Source: Gammaproteobacteria bacterium
GTDB taxonomy: Bacteria; Pseudomonadota; Gammaproteobacteria; Nitrosococcales; Methylophagaceae
DNA length: 64,000 nt
Direction: 5' to 3'
NCBI GenBank assembly: GCA_029882915.1
Contig: JAOUJZ010000002.1
Span: 62,001 to 126,000 of the forward strand
Shown here: one piece after another, positions 34,732-45,660 of the stretch
Numbering within the stretch: the stretch's first letter is position 1
Layout: each line of letters opens with the position of its first letter
Notes under the pieces: generated by a model
What the model saw: only the letters and a program-made list of their open reading frames with translations
What the model was told of the DNA's origin: nothing
The model's database searches: none
Made by a program: the position numbers and the translations under genes

Positions 34732-35730
34732 ATGCCACAAATTGTTGTATGTGCTTTATATAAATTTGTCACCCTTGAAAATTTTCAGGAACTGAAAGCA
34801 CCTTTACTCAATTTTATGCTCAAGCAACATGTTCGCGGTACGCTATTGCTAGCCCATGAAGGCATTAATGGGACTGTTGCAGGCACACGTGAAGCCATTG
34901 ACTCTTTGTTAACGTATTTAAGAGCGGACAAGCGACTTAAAGAGATCAGTTACAAAGAATCATTCACTGATGATATGCCTTTTTTACGCACCCGCGTTAA
35001 ACTAAAAAAAGAAATTGTGACCATGGGCGTTGATGATATCGACCCCAAGCAAGTAGTTGGCACTTACGTTAAACCAAAAGACTGGAACGCATTAATCAGT
35101 GATCCTGAGGTCCTGCTGGTTGATACCCGTAATGATTATGAAGTTAAGGTTGGTACATTTAAGAATGCGCTCAACCCAAATACGGAAAGTTTCAGAGAGT
35201 TTCCTGACTACGTCAAACAACAGCTTGATCCTGAAAAACACAAAAAAGTAGCCATGTTCTGTACCGGAGGCATTCGCTGTGAAAAGTCGACAGCCTACTT
35301 AAAAGAACAAGGATTCGATCAGGTCTATCATCTTGAGGGTGGCATCTTGAAATACCTTGAAGAAGTCCCCGTAGAAGAAACCTTGTGGCAAGGTGAATGT
35401 TTTGTATTTGATGAACGTGTAACCGTTAATCATCAGTTAGAGAAAGGTCAATATGATCAATGTAACGCCTGTCGATTACCAATAACAGATGAAGATAAAC
35501 TCAGTGTTCACTATCAGCATGGTATTAGCTGTCCACATTGTTTTGATAAAACCACAGCCCAGCAAAAAGCCCGTTTTGCTGAACGTGAAAAACAAATTAT
35601 GCTTGCTAAACAAAGAGGTGAAGCACATATAGGTGCTGATACTGCTGAAACCATTTTAGCGCATCGTGCAGAAAAGCAAACTATTCGTGAGCAGCAACGT
35701 CAAGCCTCACTCAAAAAGCGTCACAAATAA
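34732..35730 (+). CDS. trhO: tRNA uridine(34) hydroxylase TrhO (YceA, rhodanese family)
   Basis: [44 protein letters not shown]-terminal [12 protein letters not shown]...CPHCF. Confidence 0.93.
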   Translation: MPQIVVCALYKFVTLENFQELKAPLLNFMLKQHVRGTLLLAHEGINGTVAGTREAIDSLLTYLRADKRLKEISYKESFTDDMPFLRTRVKLKKEIVTMGVDDIDPKQVVGTYVKPKDWNALISDPEVLLVDTRNDYEVKVGTFKNALNPNTESFREFPDYVKQQLDPEKHKKVAMFCTGGIRCEKSTAYLKEQGFDQVYHLEGGILKYLEEVPVEETLWQGECFVFDERVTVNHQLEKGQYDQCNACRLPITDEDKLSVHYQHGISCPHCFDKTTAQQKARFAEREKQIMLAKQRGEAHIGADTAETILAHRAEKQTIREQQRQASLKKRHK

Positions 35731-35738
35731 GTCCAACC

Positions 35739-37406
35739 ATGCGATTTAATCACCACTGGTTAGTCGTTTTATTTTTCCTTTTCATATCATGGAATTTAGT
35801 TGCTGAAAGCAGGCAAACAGCCGCTATAGTCAGCGCTCACCCATTAGCCACTGAAGCTGGTTTTGAAATATTAAATCAGGGCGGCAATGCCTTTGATGCT
35901 GCTGTTGCAGTCAGTGCAGCTCTCGCTGTTGTTGAACCAGCCGGCTCAGGACTGGGAGGTGGTGGATTCTGGTTATTACACCGTGCCAGTGATGGCTATG
36001 AGATTATGATTGATGGTCGTGAAACAGCACCCAGCGCCGCCCATCGCGATATGTATCTCAACTCAAATGGTCAGGTAAACAAACATTTATCACTTGATGG
36101 ACCACTAGCCGCTGCTATTCCAGGCTTACCGGCTGCACTAGATCATCTTAGCCTGCATTACGGCCAATTGCCTCTGAATAAAAGCATCGCACCAGCTATT
36201 CGTTATGCCAGTCATGGCTTCACGGTCAATCATCACTATCAAAAACTGGCAAGATTTCGACTGGATTCCTTGAGGAATAATCTACAGGCCAGAGCAATAT
36301 TCCTTACTAATGGTGACGTTCCAGAGCTTGGTCGCAAAATTGTCCAGACTGATTTAGCCAATACTCTGACTCGATTTTCTCAACTAGGTCGATCAGGTTT
36401 CTATCAAGGTGAAATAGCTCAAAGACTTGTTGACGGCGTAACACAAGCAGGGGGGCTCTGGACGTTACAGGATCTGAAAAACTACCGGATAAAAGAACGT
36501 AAGCCAATTAAGGGAAGTTACCAAGGGTATACCATTACCTCAGCTTCACCACCTTCATCTGGAGGTATCGTTTTAATCTCAATCCTGAATCAACTGGAAC
36601 ACTTACCCTATACAAGAGCAGACAAAATCCAAGCCAGACATTTAATCGTCGAAGCCATGCGTCGAGCTTATTTCGATCGTAGTCGCTACTTAGGTGATGA
36701 CGATTTTGTCACAATTCCTGTTAATAAATTAATATCGAAGCCATATGCCAGAACGCTGGCGAGTACAATTAATCTGCAACATGCCACTGTTAGCCATAAC
36801 TTGACCGATCCTTTCTCTGGTAAAGGTGAAGACACCACTCATTTCTCAATCATTGATAAAGAAGGCAACCGAGTTGCAGCCACATTGAGTATTAATTACC
36901 CGTTTGGCTCAGCATTTGTTCCTGCCGGAACAGGTGTATTGCTCAACGATGAAATGGATGATTTCTCTGCCCAAGCAGGTTCAGCGAATGCATACGGACT
37001 AGTTGGAAATGCTGCCAATGCGATTGAAGCCAACAAACGACCCTTATCCAGTATGACACCAACGTTTATTGAAAACAAAGATCGGTTGATGATTATTGGT
37101 ACGCCTGGAGGGAGTCGTATTATCACAATGGTGCTGCTTGGCATACTGGATTTTATAACAGGAGATGATGCACAAACCATCGTTTCCAATCCCCGATTTC
37201 ACCATCAATATTTACCCGACCAGATCCAGACTGAAGCCATTGGATTCAGCAATAGTGACTTGGAAGAATTAAGACAACGCGGTCATAAAATCAACATACT
37301 GAATCGCCAATATGGCAATATGCAAATCATTATCCAAAACAAAAAAACACAGCAACTTACTGCTGCCAGTGACCCAAGAGGTGAAGGATTAAGCCTTGTC
37401 CAATAA
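35739..37406 (+). CDS. ggt: Gamma-glutamyltransferase
   Basis: AAIVSAHPLATEAGFEILNQGGNAFDAAVAVSAALAVVEP, DTTHFSIIDKEGNRVAATLSINYPFGS, GTPGGSRI. Confidence 0.94.
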   Translation: MRFNHHWLVVLFFLFISWNLVAESRQTAAIVSAHPLATEAGFEILNQGGNAFDAAVAVSAALAVVEPAGSGLGGGGFWLLHRASDGYEIMIDGRETAPSAAHRDMYLNSNGQVNKHLSLDGPLAAAIPGLPAALDHLSLHYGQLPLNKSIAPAIRYASHGFTVNHHYQKLARFRLDSLRNNLQARAIFLTNGDVPELGRKIVQTDLANTLTRFSQLGRSGFYQGEIAQRLVDGVTQAGGLWTLQDLKNYRIKERKPIKGSYQGYTITSASPPSSGGIVLISILNQLEHLPYTRADKIQARHLIVEAMRRAYFDRSRYLGDDDFVTIPVNKLISKPYARTLASTINLQHATVSHNLTDPFSGKGEDTTHFSIIDKEGNRVAATLSINYPFGSAFVPAGTGVLLNDEMDDFSAQAGSANAYGLVGNAANAIEANKRPLSSMTPTFIENKDRLMIIGTPGGSRIITMVLLGILDFITGDDAQTIVSNPRFHHQYLPDQIQTEAIGFSNSDLEELRQRGHKINILNRQYGNMQIIIQNKKTQQLTAASDPRGEGLSLVQ

Positions 37407-38622
37407 AATCGGTTTAAAGCGAACGCTGTCTTTACCTCAATTGGTACTCTATGGTCTGGGCACAACCATTGGTGCTGGTATTTATGCTCTGGTAGGTGAA
37501 CTCGCTGGCATAGCTGGCTATTTTTCCCCCATTTCGTTTTTAATTGCTTCACTCATTGCCACTGTTACTGCAATATCATTTGCCGAATTATCCAGTCGTT
37601 TCCCTCGTGCTGCAGGAACTGCTGTCTACGTTAAAGAAGGTTTTGGATCTAAAAACTACTCCACTCTAACCGGCATTTTAGTCTCCATTGCTGGACTGGT
37701 TTCGGCCGCCGCTTTAGTGAATGGTTTTGTCGGATATCTACAGCAATTTATCCAACTAGACACTTGGTTCATCATTACACTGATCACCCTGTTTCTTGGT
37801 GGGGTTGCAGCATGTGGTATCAATGTATCAGCCTCATTGGCCGGCCTGATAACCATCATCGAAGTGGGTGGGTTAATTTTTATTATAACCATAAGTCATG
37901 GAGCACTGGCTGAACTACCAACACGCTGGCCAGAAATCATTCCACCACTTTCTCTAAGCCATTGGGAAAACATTTTTATCGGATCAATCCTGGCTTTTTA
38001 TGCCTTCATTGGTTTTGAAGATATGGTTGTGGTAGCTGAAGAAGTAAAAGATGTGAAACGCAACCTGCCACTCGCTATTATGCTGACCTTAGGCATTACG
38101 ACTATTCTATACATGCTCATTATGGTCACTGCCGTACTGGCTCTTCCTCCTGCTGATTTAGCCAGTAGCAATGCCCCTCTAAGCTATTTATATCACTATT
38201 TCACTGGTGATAAAACAACCATTATCAGCATTATTGGTTTGTTGGCAATTATCAATGGCGCATTGATTCAAATGATCATGGCTTCACGGGTGATGTATGG
38301 ATTAAGTTCACACGGTCAACTACCAGTGTGGTTGAGTTTTGTACACCCTCGAACACAAACCCCTTTATTTTCCACCTTGATCGCAACCATCACAGTCTTA
38401 ATTCTGGCACTGATCGGCCATCTATCAATCTTAGCGGAAGTCTGTTCAGTCATCATGCTAATTATCTTCTCACTGGTTAATCTGGCATTGATACGTGTAA
38501 AAAGACGCGATCCGCATCCTGAAAACACCATTGTGTTTCCTACATGGATCCCGATGACAGGATTTGTGATCAGTGTGTCTTTTGTACTCATCACGTTAAT
38601 AAACGTATTATTGAGTGGATAA
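37396..38622 (+). CDS. APC superfamily amino acid permease
   Basis: LPQLVLYGLGTTIGAGIYALVGELAG; about 12 TM. TTG start overlapping ggt. Confidence 0.9.
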   Translation: MSNKIGLKRTLSLPQLVLYGLGTTIGAGIYALVGELAGIAGYFSPISFLIASLIATVTAISFAELSSRFPRAAGTAVYVKEGFGSKNYSTLTGILVSIAGLVSAAALVNGFVGYLQQFIQLDTWFIITLITLFLGGVAACGINVSASLAGLITIIEVGGLIFIITISHGALAELPTRWPEIIPPLSLSHWENIFIGSILAFYAFIGFEDMVVVAEEVKDVKRNLPLAIMLTLGITTILYMLIMVTAVLALPPADLASSNAPLSYLYHYFTGDKTTIISIIGLLAIINGALIQMIMASRVMYGLSSHGQLPVWLSFVHPRTQTPLFSTLIATITVLILALIGHLSILAEVCSVIMLIIFSLVNLALIRVKRRDPHPENTIVFPTWIPMTGFVISVSFVLITLINVLLSG

Positions 38623-38628
38623 CAAACT

Positions 38629-39438
38629 ATGCGGCCACTTAAGATGCACCTTGTTGATAGCCATTGTCACCTTGATTTTGAACAGTTTGATGAAGATCGC
38701 GAAGCCATTCTATCGCATTGTAAGCAGCTAGGTATCAGACAGATTATTGTGCCCGGTGTGACTGCCTGTAGCTGGTCTAATCTAATTTCCATTTGCCAGA
38801 CATCAGATATGTTATATCCAGCATTAGGTTTACACCCATTATTTATGGACAAACATCAGCCTGAACATATTGTTCAACTGAAAAAACTTGCCAAAGACCA
38901 TGCTGTTGCAATCGGTGAAATTGGTCTGGATTTTTATATTAAAGATCATGATAAAACTGCCCAGATTCACCTTTTATGTGAACAACTACACACTGCCATA
39001 ACAATTGACTTGCCAGTCATATTGCATGTCAGAAAAGCCCATGATCAGGTGATTGATTTGTTAAAACAGTTTCCAGTTAAAGGTGGCATCGTCCATGCTT
39101 TTAATGGTAGCCTGCAACAGGCTCAATACTATATTAAAGCCGGTTTTTTTCTCGGTGTTGGTGGTGCAATTACCCATATACGTGCATCACGATTACGTCA
39201 GCTATTTAGCGAATTACCACTGTCATCGCTAGTTTTAGAAACGGATGCTCCTGATATGCCACTGGCAGGCATGAAAGCGCAACGCAATACACCGGAAAAT
39301 ATCCTAGCCATTTTGACGAGTCTTGCCGAAATTCGCACTGAAAGCAAACAAGAAATTGCGACTGCTACTACCAACAATTGCCGCCGTTTATTTCCTGCCT
39401 TAAAGTTAGAAAGATCTATCGAAATAAATCATGAATGA
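38629..39438 (+). CDS. TatD family deoxyribonuclease
   Basis: LVDSHCHLDFEQFDEDR, AIGEIGLDFY, LETDAPDMP. Confidence 0.92.
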   Translation: MRPLKMHLVDSHCHLDFEQFDEDREAILSHCKQLGIRQIIVPGVTACSWSNLISICQTSDMLYPALGLHPLFMDKHQPEHIVQLKKLAKDHAVAIGEIGLDFYIKDHDKTAQIHLLCEQLHTAITIDLPVILHVRKAHDQVIDLLKQFPVKGGIVHAFNGSLQQAQYYIKAGFFLGVGGAITHIRASRLRQLFSELPLSSLVLETDAPDMPLAGMKAQRNTPENILAILTSLAEIRTESKQEIATATTNNCRRLFPALKLERSIEINHE

Positions 39439-39775
39439 CTCAAATTTACACAAATTCAAACACCTTCTGGAACAACAAAGAGATGAACTTTTGGTCTCAC
39501 AACAAATGGCGCAAAGCTCGACTGAACCAGTACAGCTCGATCAAGCCAGTGTAGGTCGTGTCTCTAGAATGGATGCCCTGCAATCGCAATCCATGGCTGT
39601 TGAAACTACCCGGCTCCGACAACAACAACTTCGAAAAATCACGACTGCATTGGCTCTGATTGACTCAGGGGATTATGGTTTTTGTAGTGTGTGCGATAGT
39701 GAAATAGACCCTCGCCGACTCGACATCGATCCGGCTTCCTCCATGTGCGTGTCGTGCGCATCCAAACAGGAATAA
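39431..39775 (+). CDS. TraR/DksA-type zinc finger protein
   Basis: DQASVGRVSRMDALQSQSMAVETTRLRQQQLRKI...GDYGFCSVCDSEIDPRRLDIDPASSMCVSC. Confidence 0.85.
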   Translation: MNDSNLHKFKHLLEQQRDELLVSQQMAQSSTEPVQLDQASVGRVSRMDALQSQSMAVETTRLRQQQLRKITTALALIDSGDYGFCSVCDSEIDPRRLDIDPASSMCVSCASKQE

Positions 39776-39897
39776 ATTAAAATGCCCATATTTCCAAGAT
39801 TGGAACTGTCAGCAAATAATACAGTGACTGAATAGCTATTTATCTCATATGAGTATGTCAGAATTTTGAATATATATTTTAAATATTAGGAGCCGCA

Positions 39898-40809
39898 ATG
39901 ACTCACAATGAAATTGCCGCGATTTTACAAGCCGTTAATTCCATAATTCTCGGCAAAAAGCACACAGTTAAACTCGCGCTCACCTGTTTGCTGGCACGTG
40001 GGCACTTACTGATAGAAGACATGCCTGGCGTAGGAAAAACCACATTGGCACATACCCTGGCTACCACATTAGGATTGAGTTTCCAGCGTATTCAATTTAC
40101 TAGTGATATGTTGCCTGCCGATATTTTGGGCGTATCCATTTTTGATAGTGAACTCAAACAATTCACTTTCCATAAAGGCCCTATATTTACTCAACTAATT
40201 CTCGCAGATGAAGTAAACCGTGCGACACCTCGTACCCAAAGCGCCCTGCTTGAGGCTATGGAAGAACGTCAAGTCAGTATTGAAGGTCAGACCTATTCAT
40301 TGCCTGAACCTTTTTTTGTTATTGCCACTCAAAATCCATCCAGTCAAATTGGTACCTTTCCTTTACCTGAATCCCAACTGGATCGTTTTCTCATGCAAAT
40401 TGAAATTGGCTACCCTGATACCGAAGCTGAACGAATTTTATTATCAGGTCATAACCGCAAACAAATGATTCAACAACTACAAGCCGTTATTTCCATCGAC
40501 AAGTTTATTGAATTACAAACAGCAGCCGATAATACTCATGCTGCACCGGCATTGATCGATTATATTCAGCAAATATTGGCTCACAGTCGTGATTCCGGAC
40601 ATTTTCACTTTGGCTTATCACCTCGTGCAGGACTAGGATTATTAAGTGCCGCAAAAGCATGGGCAATGATTGATGGACGCGATCAAGTTTTGCCAGAGGA
40701 TGTACAAGCTGTTCTTCCTAGTGTTGTTGGTCATCGTTTACAACCGAGGGATGAGCATATAAGTAGTGATCATGTTAAAGATATGATTGCTCAGGTAGCG
40801 ATCCCATAA
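39898..40809 (+). CDS. MoxR-family AAA+ ATPase
   Basis: [90 protein letters not shown]. Confidence 0.96.
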   Translation: MTHNEIAAILQAVNSIILGKKHTVKLALTCLLARGHLLIEDMPGVGKTTLAHTLATTLGLSFQRIQFTSDMLPADILGVSIFDSELKQFTFHKGPIFTQLILADEVNRATPRTQSALLEAMEERQVSIEGQTYSLPEPFFVIATQNPSSQIGTFPLPESQLDRFLMQIEIGYPDTEAERILLSGHNRKQMIQQLQAVISIDKFIELQTAADNTHAAPALIDYIQQILAHSRDSGHFHFGLSPRAGLGLLSAAKAWAMIDGRDQVLPEDVQAVLPSVVGHRLQPRDEHISSDHVKDMIAQVAIP

Positions 40810-40818
40810 ATCGTAGTC

Positions 40819-41784
40819 ATGACACGCGCCCTTAGCCGAATTTACCAGAAATTTACTCATGTTCGTGGTCGGCGACTATTTATCATTCCTACGCGTTTTG
40901 GATTTGTGTATGCCGGATTTCTAATATTGATTCTGCTCGGTGCAATCAATTACAGCAATAGTATGGGGCATGTATTGAGTTTTTTACTGGGCAGTCTGGG
41001 TCTGGTGGCAATGCTACATACCTATCGAAATCTGGCTAAAATTGAATTTATACAAGCTTATGCAGATCCTGTATTTTGTGGCCAGTCTGTTAACTTCAAT
41101 TTGGTATTCGCTAACTCTGTCAGTCAGCATTGTTACCAGATCGAAGTGGCAAGCAAACAAAATAAATCACCATCATGGAACCCTTTTAAAAGGATATCAG
41201 GCTATAAAGTTCATCAAGTAATCCCCAAACTAAATAGCGAACAGAACACCCATATAATTGTTGCTTTAGCAGGCAAACAGCGAGGAAAACAGCCATTAGG
41301 CCACATTAGAATTGCCAGTCAGTTTCCGCTAGGTTTGTACAATGTTTGGAGTTATTTCAACAATGATTACACGGCGATTATTTACCCAAAACCCAGTGGT
41401 CAATTAACACTGCCTGTTTCATCAGAACACGGTCAAAAATTCCATCATCATCAGCAAAAAGGCCTTGATGATTTTTCAGGATTTAACAACTACCGGACAG
41501 GCGACCCCATTCATACCATCGCATGGAAAGCGGTAGCACGTGACAAGGTATTACGCACTAAACAATTTACCAGCCTTCAGGGCGGTCAGCTGATGCTGTT
41601 ATGGCAGGATGTGGCTCAACTCAAGGATACCGAAGCGCGATTATCTCAATTATGTCTATGGGTCATACAGGCTGAATCAGCTGGTATGAGCTATGGATTA
41701 ACCTTACCCAATAGCACTATCAATTATGGTCATGGCGAACAACATCGTCACCGATGCTTAACTGCATTAGCCCTTTATGATTAA
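40819..41784 (+). CDS. DUF58 domain protein
   Basis: Downstream of MoxR; YPKPSGQ..., GLDDFSGFNNYRTGDPIHTIAWKAVARDKVLRTKQF. Confidence 0.88.
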   Translation: MTRALSRIYQKFTHVRGRRLFIIPTRFGFVYAGFLILILLGAINYSNSMGHVLSFLLGSLGLVAMLHTYRNLAKIEFIQAYADPVFCGQSVNFNLVFANSVSQHCYQIEVASKQNKSPSWNPFKRISGYKVHQVIPKLNSEQNTHIIVALAGKQRGKQPLGHIRIASQFPLGLYNVWSYFNNDYTAIIYPKPSGQLTLPVSSEHGQKFHHHQQKGLDDFSGFNNYRTGDPIHTIAWKAVARDKVLRTKQFTSLQGGQLMLLWQDVAQLKDTEARLSQLCLWVIQAESAGMSYGLTLPNSTINYGHGEQHRHRCLTALALYD

Positions 41785-43765
41785 TAAATCACCTTCTACC
41801 AACGCCCTGTTGTGGTTAATGCTAGGTCTTAGTCTGGGTGCCTCGCCTCATTTCAGTTATCAGCCGTTGTGGGTGATGCTCATATTCATGACCATGATTG
41901 GCTGGCGTTGCATGAACCTCTGGCGAAACTGGCCATTACCTTCCAAGCAGCATCGTAGTTTGACATGGTTACAGTTGGGGATTGCCGCCATCGCGACCCT
42001 GTTATTAGTTCGTAGTTATGGTAATTTTATTGGTCGTGATGCCGGTGTCGCCCTGCTGACAGTTATGTTAGGACTGAAAGTGATTGAAATTCGTTCGCAT
42101 CGTGACTATTACCTAAGCTGTTTTTTAGGCTATTTTCTGGTAGTTACCAATTTCTTTTATTCACAAACGATTCCCACTGCCAGCTTAATGTTTGTTGTGG
42201 TAATCATTATGACAACATGCCTTATTAGCCTCAATTCACCCATTCAATCATTGGACAGTCGTTCAAGATTAAAATTGGCCAACCAGATGTTGTTGCAGGC
42301 AATTCCTTTAATGCTGGTGTTGTTTGTGTTTTTTCCTCGCATTGAAGGGCCATTATGGGGCTTGCCTCAGGATGCATATGGTGCCAAAACTGGCATTGAT
42401 GACAGTATGACGCTCGGCAACATCAGTCAGCTTATCCTATCTGATGAAATCGCCTTTAGAGTTAAATTTGATGGTGATATTCCCAATCAATCAGTATTGT
42501 ACTGGCGTGGTCCAGTTCTCTGGGAAACAGATGGTACTACCTGGACTGAACTTACCAGAAAAAAACAAAATTCAGCCACTCCAAATATAAGCAATACTCA
42601 TTCAAGCTATCAATACAGCACTATGTTGGAACCGCATAACAACCACTGGCTTTTTGCCCTCGACTTTCCAACCACACTACCAATAACTCTTAAAACGCAT
42701 TTAACTCAGGACGGTCAATTGCGCGCTGATGCACCTGTACGACAACGGGTTCAATATCAGCTCAATTCACACACTCAGTTTCAGTTTAATGTTGGCAGTG
42801 ACGTCCACCTTGCTGATGCACTACAACTCCCCGCTGACAAACATCAAAGAACTAAACAGCTTGCCCAGCAATGGCGCAATCATACCCAACAACCAAGTGA
42901 ACTGGTTCAGCTGGCATTAGACCATTTTAGTCAACAGAACTTTTTTTATACCTTGTCCCCCCCCCAGTTGGCAGGCGATAGTATTGATGGTTTTTTATTT
43001 GAAAGTCGTCGAGGATTTTGTGAACACTATGCCGCAAGTTTTACTGTGTTAATGCGTGCCGCTGGCGTGCCTGCACGTATCGTTACTGGTTATCTTGGTG
43101 GAGAAATAAATCCTGTTGATGGAGTTATGCTCATTCGCCAACGCGATGCCCATGCTTGGACAGAGATCTGGATTGAAGGTGATGGCTGGCTACGTGTTGA
43201 TCCTACTGCTGCCGTATCAAAAGAGCGCATTGAACATGGTATCAATACCATTATGCCATTCAGCATGCGGTCACCAATGTTCATTTCTCACAGTCGCCAA
43301 CTCTTTGATATTTGGCAGCAACTTAGTAATAATTGGGATGCTCTAAATACCGGCTGGGATCAGTGGATCCTGGCTTATGGCCCAAAACTTCAAAAAGAAT
43401 TTTTATCTAAACTTGGCATGCCAGCACCGAACTGGCAATCGATGGTTATCTTGCTGACACTTTCAATCACCACCCTACTTTTAATTATCAGTCTGTTTTT
43501 ATTTTATCAATACAAACGACACGATCCTATTGTGCAACTTTATCAACGCTTTTGTAACAAATTAGCTCGTCTTGGAATAGTTCGTGAGCCTAGTGAAGGC
43601 CCATTGGATTTTGCTATCAGAGCATGCAAGCAACTTCCAACTTATCAACATCAAATCATGTTAATAAGTCATCAATACACTCAATTACGATATAGTCTTG
43701 AGCCATCTGTATCACTAGTAGAATACAGGCGTGAAATAAGACAATTCAACCCCAAACAAGAATAA
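41777..43765 (+). CDS. TgpA-like DUF3488/transglutaminase-like membrane protein
   Basis: N-terminal multi-TM region; GFCEHYAASFTVLMRAAGVPARIVTGYLGGEI...RDAHAWTEIWIEGDGWLRVDPTAAV catalytic C/H/D. Confidence 0.93.
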   Translation: MINKSPSTNALLWLMLGLSLGASPHFSYQPLWVMLIFMTMIGWRCMNLWRNWPLPSKQHRSLTWLQLGIAAIATLLLVRSYGNFIGRDAGVALLTVMLGLKVIEIRSHRDYYLSCFLGYFLVVTNFFYSQTIPTASLMFVVVIIMTTCLISLNSPIQSLDSRSRLKLANQMLLQAIPLMLVLFVFFPRIEGPLWGLPQDAYGAKTGIDDSMTLGNISQLILSDEIAFRVKFDGDIPNQSVLYWRGPVLWETDGTTWTELTRKKQNSATPNISNTHSSYQYSTMLEPHNNHWLFALDFPTTLPITLKTHLTQDGQLRADAPVRQRVQYQLNSHTQFQFNVGSDVHLADALQLPADKHQRTKQLAQQWRNHTQQPSELVQLALDHFSQQNFFYTLSPPQLAGDSIDGFLFESRRGFCEHYAASFTVLMRAAGVPARIVTGYLGGEINPVDGVMLIRQRDAHAWTEIWIEGDGWLRVDPTAAVSKERIEHGINTIMPFSMRSPMFISHSRQLFDIWQQLSNNWDALNTGWDQWILAYGPKLQKEFLSKLGMPAPNWQSMVILLTLSITTLLLIISLFLFYQYKRHDPIVQLYQRFCNKLARLGIVREPSEGPLDFAIRACKQLPTYQHQIMLISHQYTQLRYSLEPSVSLVEYRREIRQFNPKQE

Positions 43766-43792
43766 GTTAAAATAGCATTTAGATACTCGCTA

Positions 43793-44548
43793 TTGGTAAA
43801 AATACATCTTATGACCACATCAAATCCATTATTTGAACGTACCCATATTTTGATTGGGGATGAAGGTATCGAACGCCTGAAAGCCGCTCATGTATTTCTA
43901 GCTGGCATGGGTGGCGTGGGTTCATTTACTGCTGAAGCGTTAGCCCGAATGGGTGTAGGCCAAATGACTTTAGTTGATCATGATGTCGTTTCAGGCTCAA
44001 ATATGAACCGCCAGCTTGTTGCCCTGAATTCCACTGTCGGCGTTTCAAAAGCTGATGTTATGACCAACCGAATCAAAGATATTAATCCTGATTGCCAGGT
44101 CAACATCATCAAAGAATTCCTCACTCCAGATTCCATTCCTGAGATTCTCAATCAAGAATTTACCGCTGTTATTGATGCCATTGACAGCATGAGCAGTAAA
44201 ACCGCATTAATCGAAACCGCATGGCGTAATAATATGGCAACCTTTGCCAGTATGGGTGCCGGTGGCAAACTCGATCCGACTCTAGTTCGCACTGGCGATA
44301 TGATGGACACATCAATGTGTAAACTTGCCAAACAACTGCGAGGCCACCTGCGCCGCCGTGGTGTAGGTCGTGGTATCCAGACTGTCTATTCAATTGAAGC
44401 ACCACTGCCTCCTTTGCCGCCCGAATCTGTCGGTCGTGGTAGACCACGTGCCGTTAATGGCACCGTGAGTTATATGCCATCAATCTTTGGTTTAACACTA
44501 GCAGGCATGGTTATTAATCACATTATCGGTGATGCACGACGTGTCTGA
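43793..44548 (+). CDS. tcdA: TcdA/CsdL-type tRNA threonylcarbamoyladenosine dehydratase (ThiF family)
   Basis: LAGMGGVGSFTAEALARMGVGQMTLVDHDVVSGSNMNRQ, SMGAGGKLDPT. True start is likely the internal ATG (MTTSN). Confidence 0.9.
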   Translation: MVKIHLMTTSNPLFERTHILIGDEGIERLKAAHVFLAGMGGVGSFTAEALARMGVGQMTLVDHDVVSGSNMNRQLVALNSTVGVSKADVMTNRIKDINPDCQVNIIKEFLTPDSIPEILNQEFTAVIDAIDSMSSKTALIETAWRNNMATFASMGAGGKLDPTLVRTGDMMDTSMCKLAKQLRGHLRRRGVGRGIQTVYSIEAPLPPLPPESVGRGRPRAVNGTVSYMPSIFGLTLAGMVINHIIGDARRV

Positions 44549-45041
44549 TCCCACTAATGTTTTAAACTGCGTTCAGCAACGACAACTGGAACTAGCTTCA
44601 TTGCTCAAACCCTACGGTATTGAAATTGAACATGTTGCTGATGATAACGCCATTCCCGGCAGTTTCTTCGGTGAACGGGAAGCAGGCTTAATCGGCAATA
44701 AACTTTTATTACGCTACGACACACCTGTCCATTCCGCTCTGCATGAGGCATGTCACTATATTTGCATGGATCAACAACGTCGAGCCAAACTTGATACTAA
44801 TGCCGAAGGTGACTTTGATGAAGAAAATGGCGTCTGTTATTTACAAATTTTACTGGCCGATCATTTATCCAATATCGGTAAAGATCGAATGATGATCGAC
44901 ATGGATCGCTGGGGTTACACTTTCCGACTCGGCAGTGCAAAAGCCTGGTTTGAACAAGATGCTGGCGATGCCTGCAACTGGCTGCAACAATATGGCATTA
45001 TCAATGACTCCCAACAACCGACTTGGCAGTTACGCCAGTAA
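44529..45041 (+). CDS. Uncharacterised putative zincin-like protein (HEACH motif)
   Basis: HSALHEACHYICMDQQRRAKLDTNAEGDFDEENGVCYLQILLAD; overlaps the tcdA 3' end. Confidence 0.7.
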   Translation: MMHDVSDPTNVLNCVQQRQLELASLLKPYGIEIEHVADDNAIPGSFFGEREAGLIGNKLLLRYDTPVHSALHEACHYICMDQQRRAKLDTNAEGDFDEENGVCYLQILLADHLSNIGKDRMMIDMDRWGYTFRLGSAKAWFEQDAGDACNWLQQYGIINDSQQPTWQLRQ

Positions 45042-45086
45042 AACGCATACTCAATAATAACGACGACATCCTTTCAGGAGTTTTAA

Positions 45087-45581
45087 ATGAGCCAAACTAT
45101 TGATTCGCCGGTTACAGAGATACTCAATCAACTCGCTATTCCATTCGACATCATTGAAATCCCACTGTCTGAAGATAAAAAACCGATTCGTAATCTGGAA
45201 GAGCTACTGACATCAGAAGGCCTCGATCCATCATCGGTCGTACGTAGTCTGTTATTCAAAACCGGTTCTGATAATTTTGTTTTGCTTGCCGTCGCCGGGG
45301 GAGGACGTGCCGACTGGAGCGTATTACGTAAACATCTGAATGAACGAAAGTTACGCATGGCTGAATTTGATGAAGTTGAACAAGCCAGCGGCTATGTCAT
45401 CGGTGCTGTACCACCGATTGCACTACCAGAAAATCTGCGTGTGCTGGTTGATGAAAGCCTTTTTGATTATGACAATGTTGTGATTGGCAGTGGCGTACTA
45501 GGTTATGCACTTGGCCTGAGAAGCAGTGATCTCAAAAAAGCGTTTACTGGCGCTGATTATGGTCAGTTTTTGAAAGAATAA
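45087..45581 (+). CDS. YbaK/EbsC-type aminoacyl-tRNA deacylase-like protein
   Basis: VVRSLLFKTGSDNFVLLAVAGGGRADWSVLRKHL...ASGYVIGAVPPIALPENLRVLVDESLFDYDNVVIGSG. Confidence 0.85.
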   Translation: MSQTIDSPVTEILNQLAIPFDIIEIPLSEDKKPIRNLEELLTSEGLDPSSVVRSLLFKTGSDNFVLLAVAGGGRADWSVLRKHLNERKLRMAEFDEVEQASGYVIGAVPPIALPENLRVLVDESLFDYDNVVIGSGVLGYALGLRSSDLKKAFTGADYGQFLKE

Positions 45582-45660
45582 TTTCTTAAACTGCTTTATT
45601 TCATAATCACAACCATCTTATATCTAATGAAAGATATGTAAGGATCAGACCGGCTATTGA

